A stretch of DNA of 26,043 nt from assembly GCA_038318565.1 (NCBI GenBank), contig JBBQCI010000058.1:1-26043 (forward strand). The letters run 5' to 3'. The DNA is from UBA11346 sp038318565. GTDB taxonomy: Bacteria; Planctomycetota; UBA11346. Positions 1-6,120 of the stretch are shown in pieces (positions within the stretch are counted from its first letter, which is position 1; every line of letters starts with the position of its first letter). The notes under the pieces were generated by a model. That model ran no database searches. It saw nothing but the letters and a program-made list of their open reading frames with translations, and was not told the DNA's origin. Position numbers and translations under genes: made by a program.

Positions 1-900
1 TATGCCGCAGCCGGCCGCGACAGCGATGCGGTGATCGCCAGCGAGGCCCCGGCCGGTGCGCTGGCGCGCTGGATCCGCGGCATGGGTGGCGAGGCGCGTC
101 GTGAAGAAGAGGCGCCACGCGCCTGGCGTCTGAGGACCCGCTTCGGCGACCAGCCGGTGGTCGGCGTGTTCGACCGCCAGGTGGCGCTTGCCCAGCCCCA
201 GCTGGACTTCCTGGGCATCGGCAACCGCCTGGTCGATCGGTTGATCGACGACGCCGCCAGCGCCCGCTGGTGCCGGGCGACCGCGTGGCGTCGGCCAGCC
301 GGCGTCGGTATCGCGCCCTGGGCGGGCATCCGGGCCGTCTACGTGCTGATGCCGGACTATGGCCCGCTGGTCGCAGCCGGACTGCGCCTGGAGATCCTGC
401 GCCGATTGTTCATCGCCGCCCCGCCACTGCGGCTGATTGTCTGTGCCGGGGAAACCGATGGGGCCCTGGTCAGTGATCCGGCGATGTTGGAGCGCTTGAC
501 CCCGTCCTTCTCGGTCAAGGCGGGAGACGCCGCCCTCAGCACCGCGGTCAACCGCGAGGTCTGGACCCGTCCAATGATCGCCGGCGAATCGGCCAAAATC
601 ACCGCCTGGCAGGACGGTGTGCGGCGGGCCGCCGCTACAGCCGCTGGACACATTGCCACCCGACTGACGGCCGATCGTCAGCAGGCTCGCGCTGCCCTTG
701 ATGCCCGGCTCAACGCCGGACTTGAAGCAGCGCGCTCGACCGCGATCGCGGTCGAGCGTCGGCACGGTCCAGCCCACAGCGAGACGCGCAGCGCCCTGGC
801 CGAGGCCGCCGAGGAGGAGCGCCAGGTCAACGCCTTGCGAGGCGCCGTCGATGGCGCGACGTTTGACCTGGAAAGCATCACCTACGTCAAACTGGTGTGA
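1..900 (+). CDS. RapA/HepA-like SNF2 ATPase, C-terminal part (5' end outside window)
   Basis: The frame is open from base 1, so only the last 299 residues of a longer protein are present. The segment at about 150-290 (FGDQPVVGVFDRQVALAQPQ) and the following LDFLGIGNRLVDRLIDDA resemble the RapA C-terminal domain (E. coli FDRETALAREDLQFL...HPMVRGAMDLIL). The Ala/Arg/Glu-rich helical stretch and the ending DLESITYVKLV match the end of that domain (DALRLIVV). RapA is a Swi2/Snf2-type ATPase that binds RNA polymerase and helps recycle it after transcription. The helicase motifs would lie upstream and cannot be checked here. A sibling SNF2 helicase sharing this C-terminal domain is the main alternative. 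A short hairpin follows the TGA stop by 10 nt. Confidence 0.72.
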   Translation, partial: YAAAGRDSDAVIASEAPAGALARWIRGMGGEARREEEAPRAWRLRTRFGDQPVVGVFDRQVALAQPQLDFLGIGNRLVDRLIDDAASARWCRATAWRRPAGVGIAPWAGIRAVYVLMPDYGPLVAAGLRLEILRRLFIAAPPLRLIVCAGETDGALVSDPAMLERLTPSFSVKAGDAALSTAVNREVWTRPMIAGESAKITAWQDGVRRAAATAAGHIATRLTADRQQARAALDARLNAGLEAARSTAIAVERRHGPAHSETRSALAEAAEEERQVNALRGAVDGATFDLESITYVKLV

Positions 901-910
901 TGGTGGCGGT

Positions 911-926
911 AGCGGGTGATCCCGCT
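911..926 (+). terminator. Short GC hairpin after the RapA-like gene
   Basis: AGCGGG pairs with CCCGCT around a TGAT loop (6 bp), 10 nt after the upstream stop codon. No T-tract follows, so it is at best a weak terminator. It also touches the possible TTG start of the next gene and could affect its translation. Confidence 0.3.
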
Positions 927-1654
927 TGGATGCCATTCCTAGTCAGGACACTGGGAGCGTGTCGTCGATCGACTTTCCCGTCACCCGCTGGTCGCTCATT
1001 GCCCGGTTGCCCGGTCAGCCGCAGCAGGTCGCTGCCCTGATCGGTCTGTACGCCGACGCGATCGGAGCGTACTTGGCGGTCAAGCTGACCGGTGAGCGCC
1101 GTGAGCGGATCGATGACATCATCCAGGAGGTGCTGCTCGATCTGTTGGGCAGGCCCGAGCTCCTGAGCCAGGCCGAGCCTGGTTCGGGCAGTCGGTTCCG
1201 CTATTATGTGATGAATCTGGCGTGGCTGGCAGCCCGCAACCATCTGCGCCATGCCCGTCGTCGCGATCATGCGCAACTTGACGAGGTTGCGGAAGATCCG
1301 CCCTCGACTGCCCGGTCGGCAGACCAGCATCATTCCGCGATGGACCGCGCCTGGGCCATGTCGGTCGTCCAGGGCGCGCTCGATGACGTGCAGCGCTGGA
1401 CCACAGACGGCCAGCTGGAGCCGGAAGCCCTTGCCGTGCTGCAGGCCAACCTCATCGAAGGCCAGGGACTGCGCGAGGTCGCTCAGGCCACCGGCATGTC
1501 GCTCGCCACCTGTTCGCGTCGGCTGGCACGGGCGAGAATGCTGCTGCAGCAGTCGATTGCCGATCGCCTGCGCCTGGCTGGCGATCTGGCAGCAGGCGAT
1601 GACCCAACCCAGGCCTGCACCGTGCTACTGGAGGCGTTGCGACAATCAGGGTGA
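926..1654 (+). CDS. ECF-type RNA polymerase sigma factor
   Basis: The protein has about 242 residues. The N-terminus FPVTRWSLIARL is typical of ECF-like sigma factors from kinase-rich bacteria such as planctomycetes. Region 2 is around residues 30-110 (RIDDIIQEVLLDLLGR, then FRYYVMNLAWLAARNHLR). Region 4 is around 160-215 and carries a helix-turn-helix (GLREVAQATGMSLATCSRRLARAR). It should redirect RNA polymerase to a small promoter set. No anti-sigma gene is adjacent. Instead a membrane Ser/Thr kinase converges on it and the two 3' ends overlap by 9 bp. The start is uncertain: there is no early ATG. TTG at 926 is the first start after the in-frame stop; GTG at 959 would lie 1 nt after GGGAG, which is too close for a good ribosome site. 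Confidence 0.8.
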   Translation: MDAIPSQDTGSVSSIDFPVTRWSLIARLPGQPQQVAALIGLYADAIGAYLAVKLTGERRERIDDIIQEVLLDLLGRPELLSQAEPGSGSRFRYYVMNLAWLAARNHLRHARRRDHAQLDEVAEDPPSTARSADQHHSAMDRAWAMSVVQGALDDVQRWTTDGQLEPEALAVLQANLIEGQGLREVAQATGMSLATCSRRLARARMLLQQSIADRLRLAGDLAAGDDPTQACTVLLEALRQSG

Positions 1655-3778
1655 ATGATGCATGCCGGGCAGGCGCAGGCCGGCATTGACCAGAGCCTGC
1701 ACGCTGCGTTCCATCGGATGGCCGTCCGGACGGGCACGGTGGTGCTGCAGATGCTCCCCATCCAGGCGGTCGACAATGCCTTGGGCCTCCGCCGAGTGTC
1801 CATCGCGCGCCAGCAGGACCGCTTGGAGGGTCCGCACTTCGATGTTTCCTGGTGCGATCAGCACACTGTGTGCGACCGCCTGGGCCAGCCCGGTCTGGTT
1901 GTCGCGCTGCAGTGCGGTGTAGGCGAGCAGAAGCGCCGGCAGCAGGCTATCTGGCTCCGCTCCCGAGGCGATCAGGGCGAGTCGCTCTGCGGTCTGCACA
2001 TCTCCTGCCACTAGGCTGGCGCGCGCGCTGGCCATCAGCGGCCAGAAGTCCCCGGGATGTTGCCGCAACGCCTCGCGGGCGACTGCCGTCAACCGGGCTT
2101 CCGGAGCGAACAGGGCCAGCGCTACGGCCGTCGGGGCGGATTCGGTGAGGACCCCGGCGGCATCATCGCAGTGGCAGAACACGGGTTCGTGGGCGGTGAA
2201 TGCGGTGCGTCCCAGCAGGCGGCCCAGGGCCTGCCAGCCCGGGGTTGGTCCGGCGTTCGCCAGCAGCAGCGCGGTCTGCTCGGCATGGTAGTCGCCCCCG
2301 CGCTCCTTCTCGGCCCGCCAGAGAAAGGCCAGCGACGCGGTGAGGAGGTCGCGGAGTGGGTGTTCGCGCAACCGGGCGGCATCTTCGGCGACCTGATCGG
2401 CATGCATGGCGAGGCCGGCATCGTGGATCGCTGCGCGCCACGCGGACACCTGATCGGCCCACGGACCGAGCGTCCGGGTGCGATGCAGCAGATCGTTCAG
2501 CTGGGTTCGTACCCGCTCAAGCTGTTCGCTGCGTTCGCTGAGGTCGTGGGCGGTCAGCAGGCGTGCCTCCATCGCTTGCGCGGAGGCTAGGCGGGGGAAG
2601 CGGATGCGGATCGATCGGACTTCGTCGAGCGCCACCGCGACGGCCTCAGTGCGGTCGAGTGAAGTCGTGCTGGTGATCTGGGTGATGCGCGCCTCGGCCT
2701 CGGTGGTCGCAATGGATCGTTGTGCCCACCACAACGCTACGACCAGGATCATGGCGGTGGCGGCGACATAGATCCCGGTCATCACGTGCGGCGAACGGCG
2801 CATACGTAGCCAAGCGAGTTCCAGTCGGTTGGCCTGCTGGGCGATGGTCACGCCTTCGGACAGCCAATGCCGCAGGTCCTCGGCAACGGCCCGGCCATCG
2901 GCATAGCGTTTGGCGGGATCGGCAGCTTGGCAGTGCTGGATCAAGGCCGATAGACCCGTGGGGATGCGGTGTCCAGCCAGGATGTAGCGGACCAGCGCGC
3001 CGAGGGCGAACACATCCATGCGCGGATCCGCAGCAGCGCCGGCTGTCTGCTCTGGCGACATCCAATCGGGAGTTCCCGCACGCACTCCATCCTGCGTTCC
3101 GCAGGCGGCGGCGACCCCCCAATCCAGCACGTAGACCGCACCGTGTTCGGCAATCAGGATGTTGCGCGGCGTCAGGTCGCGATGCACGATGCCACGGCTA
3201 TGGGCGTAGCCGACGGCCTCGGCCACGCGCAGAAGTATCTCCAAACGTTCGCCAAGCGGCAGTCCGCCATCTGAGATCACGTCGTTGAGCGGGCTGCCAT
3301 TCAGCCGCTGCATCGCGAAGGCAGGCAGACCGCCGTCACTGCCGACGTCATAGATCGGCGGGATCGACGGATGGACCAGACCGGCGGTCAGCGCCGCTTC
3401 GCGGCGGAAGGAAGCCTCGCGCAGATGGAACTGCTCAAGCGGCTCGTCCACCCGACGCGGCTTCAGTACCTTCACCGCGACCATGCGGTCGAGGACGCGG
3501 TCGTGCGCGGCGCTGACCATGGCCATGCCGCCTTCGCCGAGACGATTGCCGGTCCGCAACCGCCCGCGCGGCAGGTCGCTGACGAAGCCACGCGACGTCG
3601 GGGCAGCGATGTCGACCAGCGGCCGGTCCGCTCCGCCAATGCCGGCCTGGGCAAGGACGCGCTCGGCTTCGTTCTCGGGCAGGTCGACCAGCCAGCGGTC
3701 GACCTCGGCGAAACGCTCCGCTGCCAAGGTGCCGGCGCAGAAGGCGCGCAGCTCGTCAGGGCTCGGAAGGCTGCTCAT
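1646..3778 (-). CDS. Membrane-anchored Ser/Thr protein kinase (PknB-like) with C-terminal helical repeats
   Basis: The protein has 710 residues. The kinase domain spans about 72-305: glycine-rich loop GEGGMAMV (81-88), ATP lysine K103 (VAVK), catalytic loop HRDLTPRN (199-206), DWG (219-221) in place of DFG, and SPEQ (241-244). One membrane helix lies at about 333-351. The outer part is helical and TPR-like toward its end (ASARASLVAGDVQTAERLALIASGAEP). Two residues are unusual: the third glycine of the loop is Ala (A86), and the lysine after HRDL is Thr (T202). ATG at 3778 is chosen because the SPDELRAFCAGTL opening resembles N-termini of this kinase class. The frame stays open to 4183, but that stretch crosses a 19-bp hairpin and looks non-coding. 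The gene converges on the sigma factor gene, so signalling between the two is a reasonable guess but unproven. Confidence 0.88.
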   Translation of the reverse strand: MSSLPSPDELRAFCAGTLAAERFAEVDRWLVDLPENEAERVLAQAGIGGADRPLVDIAAPTSRGFVSDLPRGRLRTGNRLGEGGMAMVSAAHDRVLDRMVAVKVLKPRRVDEPLEQFHLREASFRREAALTAGLVHPSIPPIYDVGSDGGLPAFAMQRLNGSPLNDVISDGGLPLGERLEILLRVAEAVGYAHSRGIVHRDLTPRNILIAEHGAVYVLDWGVAAACGTQDGVRAGTPDWMSPEQTAGAAADPRMDVFALGALVRYILAGHRIPTGLSALIQHCQAADPAKRYADGRAVAEDLRHWLSEGVTIAQQANRLELAWLRMRRSPHVMTGIYVAATAMILVVALWWAQRSIATTEAEARITQITSTTSLDRTEAVAVALDEVRSIRIRFPRLASAQAMEARLLTAHDLSERSEQLERVRTQLNDLLHRTRTLGPWADQVSAWRAAIHDAGLAMHADQVAEDAARLREHPLRDLLTASLAFLWRAEKERGGDYHAEQTALLLANAGPTPGWQALGRLLGRTAFTAHEPVFCHCDDAAGVLTESAPTAVALALFAPEARLTAVAREALRQHPGDFWPLMASARASLVAGDVQTAERLALIASGAEPDSLLPALLLAYTALQRDNQTGLAQAVAHSVLIAPGNIEVRTLQAVLLARDGHSAEAQGIVDRLDGEHLQHHRARPDGHPMERSVQALVNAGLRLPGMHHSP

Positions 3779-3883
3779 GTGCTGGCGATGCTGCCGGATC
3801 GGCCCTGCCACCCAAGCGGCGATCCTGACGGCGCAGGTCAATGAGGGCGCAGCGCATACTCTTCGACCTTGGTGGAAGTGGGA

Positions 3884-3929
3884 CCTGACCGGCGCGATCC
3901 GCATGTCACAGCGGATCGCGCCGGTCAGG
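3884..3929 (-). terminator. Perfect 19-bp inverted repeat with 8-nt loop
   Basis: Bases 3884-3902 pair without mismatch with 3911-3929; the loop is ATGTCACA. On the minus strand the hairpin begins 22 nt after the stop of the possible small gene at 3952-4122 and lies 105 nt before the kinase start. No T-run follows on either strand. It could be a factor-assisted terminator, an RNA-stabilising hairpin in the kinase leader, or a protein-binding palindrome. The pairing is certain; the function is inferred. Confidence 0.55.
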
Positions 3930-3951
3930 GTCAGGGTTTGGCGTTCTCGGC

Positions 3952-4122
3952 CTATTCGATCGTGGCCAGGAACCTGGCTGGATCCGTGATGGCGCCCTTG
4001 CAGCAGACCGTGATCTCGCGGTCTTCGCGGCCCTTGCTGACCGTTGCCCATCGCGCCGAGATTGCCGCTGGCAACGAGGCACGTGTCGTGGTTGCTGGCT
4101 TCGGCTTGGCGGCTGGTGGCAC
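3952..4122 (-). CDS. Possible small protein, or 3' end of a degraded gene (unrecognised)
   Basis: Read from a GTG at 4122, this frame gives 56 residues: an Ala/Pro/Lys-rich start (VPPAAKPKPATTT), then ARWATVSKGREDREITVCCK and a TIE ending. Most codons in the last 35 positions end in G or C, as in real genes of this window; the other two frames give Arg/Gln/His-rich nonsense. The open frame continues upstream without an ATG to a TAG near 4162. That stop follows an AGGAG-like sequence and an out-of-frame ATG at 4171, so the true start may be lost or frameshifted. The hairpin at 3884-3929 follows the stop. I recognise no family. It may be a genuine small gene upstream of the kinase or the tail of a broken one. 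Confidence 0.35.
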   Translation of the reverse strand: MPPAAKPKPATTTRASLPAAISARWATVSKGREDREITVCCKGAITDPARFLATIE

Positions 4123-4180
4123 GTCGGTCGCGGCTGCAGCCGCAGTAGCCGGAGTCTCCTACGCGCCATAACGGAAGACT

Positions 4181-4240
4181 CATAAGATGCTGTTAAAACA
4201 TATGTTACATGTAGACGATCAGTATAAATCAGAGAATTGA
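4181..4240. promoter_or_regulatory. AT-rich divergent promoter patch
   Basis: This 60-bp patch is clearly AT-rich in an otherwise GC-rich window. It holds the 10-bp palindrome AACATATGTT (4197-4206), TACATGTA (4206-4213) and a -10-like TATAAA (4223-4228). It lies between the minus-strand kinase region and the plus-strand tetR gene, so promoters in both directions are plausible. I found no well-spaced -35/-10 pair for TATAAA. Confidence 0.35.
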
Positions 4241-4251
4241 CTGACTGGTCA
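4237..4251 (+). promoter_or_regulatory. Probable TetR operator, upstream copy
   Basis: TTGACTGACTGGTCA is the exact reverse complement of the sequence at 4298-4312. Each copy is itself a partial palindrome, TGAC-N6-GTCA, as expected for a dimeric TetR-family repressor. The centres are 61 bp apart, close to six helical turns. Confidence 0.65.
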
Positions 4252-4259
4252 TTCACCTC

Positions 4260-4286
4260 TGGACAACGGCACATGGCCTGTAGTCT
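4260..4286 (+). promoter_or_regulatory. Possible tetR promoter between the two operators
   Basis: TGGACA (4260-4265) matches the -35 consensus at 5 of 6 positions. TAGTCT (4281-4286) is a weak -10 with a short 15-nt spacer. Transcription would then begin at or next to the ATG at 4293, giving a leaderless message. That fits the lack of a well-spaced ribosome site. This is tentative. Confidence 0.25.
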
Positions 4287-4292
4287 GCGGAA

Positions 4293-4919
4293 ATGTCTGA
4301 CCAGTCAGTCAAAACCCGGCCAAGCCGAGAAGCCCGTCATGAAGAGCTGATCGAGGCGGCCTTCGCGTTGTTCATCGAGCGTGGCTTCGCCTCGACCAGA
4401 CTGGAGGACGTCGCTGTCAGCGCCGGCGTGGCCAAAGGCACGGTGGTGGTGCACTTCCCGACCAAAGAGGCTCTGTTTTCTGCGGTGATCACCCACTACG
4501 TCGAACCGTCGGTGGCGCGTGCCGAAGCGATCCTGATGGAGCCCGGCAGCGCCAGTGATCGTCTGCGCCATCTGCTGCATTTCATCCATGGCCAGTTGTG
4601 CGATCCGCATATCGGCGGCATCCCCAAGATGATCGTATCGGAAGTGGGCAACTTCCCAGAATTGGCCCGCAGTTTTCACGAGCGCGTCTGCATCCGCTCG
4701 CGCGCCGCCGAATCGGAACTCATCCGCCAAGGCATCGCCTCCGGGGAGTTCCGCGCGGTCGATCCCGATCTGACCGCCCGGCTGCTCCTCGACCCGATCA
4801 TCATGCATGCGATCTGGCGGCATAGCCTGGGCCGGTACGACCCGGTGCCGGTCGATTCCGCTGCCTATCTCGACAACCATCTCTCCATCTTCCTGCGCGG
4901 CATCGCCGTGGAGCACTGA
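4293..4919 (+). CDS. TetR-family transcriptional repressor
   Basis: The protein has 208 residues. The N-terminal DNA-binding domain (about 14-60) has the family pattern: LIEAAFALFIERGFASTRLE, then VAVSAGVAKGTVVVHFPTKE (helix-turn-helix) and LFSAVITHY. The C-terminal half is the all-helical ligand-binding and dimer domain (FHERVCIRSRAAESELIRQG). It stands directly before an RND efflux pair, with 1 nt between its stop and the next ATG, so it probably represses its own operon and is released by a pump substrate. A 15-nt operator overlaps codons 2-7, so the residues DQSVK are partly dictated by the binding site. The ATG at 4293 is the only sensible start. The ligand cannot be predicted. Confidence 0.92.
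   Translation: MSDQSVKTRPSREARHEELIEAAFALFIERGFASTRLEDVAVSAGVAKGTVVVHFPTKEALFSAVITHYVEPSVARAEAILMEPGSASDRLRHLLHFIHGQLCDPHIGGIPKMIVSEVGNFPELARSFHERVCIRSRAAESELIRQGIASGEFRAVDPDLTARLLLDPIIMHAIWRHSLGRYDPVPVDSAAYLDNHLSIFLRGIAVEH
4298..4312 (-). promoter_or_regulatory. Probable TetR operator, copy overlapping the tetR start
   Basis: TGACCAGTCAGTCAA is the exact reverse complement of the upstream copy at 4237-4251. It begins 5 nt into the tetR coding region. A repressor bound here would sit on or just after the transcription start, giving direct autoregulation of tetR and the pump genes behind it. Confidence 0.65.
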
Positions 4920-4920
4920 T

Positions 4921-6114
4921 ATGCGTCGGCATGTATTCGCCCTAAGTTCGATCCTGATCCTCGCAGCGTGCGGCGGACCTCCGGAGATGCCGCAGATGCC
5001 GCCGCCTCAGACCGGCGTGGCAGCGCCCGTCCAGCGCGAGCTTCCGGTTGAACGGGTGCTGTCCGGACGCATCGAGGCGGTCCAGACGGTCGAGGTCTCG
5101 CCACAGGTCAGTGGCATAGTGCTGAAGGTCGTCGCGAGCGATGGGGCAGAGCTACAGGCCGGCGATCCGATTCTGGAAATCGATCCAGCCCCGTTCCAGG
5201 CGACGCTCGCCAAGAACACGGCCTGGGTGAGCCAGGCCGAGGCCAATCTGCGCCTGGCTACCGATGCCCGCGATCGCAATGCCAAGCTGCTGAGCGAGAA
5301 CGTCGTTGCTCAGCAACTCTACGACAACAGCGTCAATTTTGCCAAGGCGGACGAAGCGCTGTTGGCTGCTGCGAAGGCAGCCTTGAGCTCCGCCCAGCTC
5401 GATATCTCCTACACCGTCGTCCGTTCTCCCATCGCCGGCCGCCTGTCCACTGTGCGGACCACGGCGGGCAACGTCGTCCAAGGCGGGGGTGGTTTCCCGC
5501 CCAGCGTCATATCCAACATCGTTTCGGTCGATCCGGTGCATGCGACGGTGGAACTGGACGAGGTGACCTATCGTCGGATTGCCGACCGCCTGGCGGCCTC
5601 CGTGGCTGGAGGCCCCGCCGTGCGTGTCCGGGTAGGGCTTGCTGGTGAAGAGGGCATGCCCCACGAGGGGCGGATCACCTTCGTCGACAACCGGGTCGAT
5701 GCCGGCAGCGGTTCCGTCCGGGTCCGCGCCACCATCGCCAATCCCAAGCGCCTGCTGACGCCAGGGGCCTTCGCCCGCGTCGGGATCGAAATCGAATCGC
5801 CGCGTCCGGTGCTGCTGGTGCATGAACAGGCGATTCTGGCCCAGCTTGCCACCCGTTACGTGCTGGTGGTCGATGACAAGGGCGTGACCAGCTTCCGGCC
5901 GGTGCAGCCGGGTCCGGCTCATGGGCAGCTGCGCGAAGTGACAGGTTTGGCCCCAGGCGAACGGATCGCAGTGACCAATCTGGCGAAGATATTCTACCCA
6001 GGTATGACCGTGATGCCCGAGCCGGTCGACATGGAGACGCTGCAGGCGCAGGTTGAACCAGCCGCCTCAGTGCAAGCGCCGCAGGCAGAACAAGCGCCGC
6101 AGGCCGGAAAGTAA
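4921..6114 (+). CDS. RND efflux membrane-fusion lipoprotein (AcrA/MexA family)
   Basis: The protein has 397 residues. A lipoprotein signal ends in LILAAC (Cys16), so it should be lipid-anchored in the periplasm. The family core follows: beta strand and biotinyl-lipoyl half (VEVSPQVSGIVLKVVASDG, LQAGDPILEIDPAPF), a helical hairpin at about 95-160, the second lipoyl half (VVRSPIAGRLS), then the beta-barrel segment (RITFVDNRVDAGSGSVRVRA, LLTPGAFARVGIEI). It bridges the pump to an outer-membrane channel. TGGAG lies 7 nt before the ATG, inside the end of tetR, so the two are probably translated together. The tail is Gln/Ala/Pro-rich and includes two copies of a 14-bp sequence, CAAGCGCCGCAGGC, at 6073 and 6091. 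Confidence 0.93.
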   Translation: MRRHVFALSSILILAACGGPPEMPQMPPPQTGVAAPVQRELPVERVLSGRIEAVQTVEVSPQVSGIVLKVVASDGAELQAGDPILEIDPAPFQATLAKNTAWVSQAEANLRLATDARDRNAKLLSENVVAQQLYDNSVNFAKADEALLAAAKAALSSAQLDISYTVVRSPIAGRLSTVRTTAGNVVQGGGGFPPSVISNIVSVDPVHATVELDEVTYRRIADRLAASVAGGPAVRVRVGLAGEEGMPHEGRITFVDNRVDAGSGSVRVRATIANPKRLLTPGAFARVGIEIESPRPVLLVHEQAILAQLATRYVLVVDDKGVTSFRPVQPGPAHGQLREVTGLAPGERIAVTNLAKIFYPGMTVMPEPVDMETLQAQVEPAASVQAPQAEQAPQAGK

Positions 6115-6120
6115 CAGCCC

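Noticed and set aside
3779..4183. N-terminal extension of the first kinase to an ATG at 4183
   Set aside because: The extra 135 residues are low in family character, cross the perfect hairpin, and run out of frame with the more coding-like small reading frame. ATG 3778 gives the expected kinase N-terminus.
5152..5922. A 256-codon minus-strand frame opposite the membrane-fusion gene
   Set aside because: His/Asp/Gly-rich shadow composition, no ribosome site, and it is fully covered by a conserved plus-strand gene.
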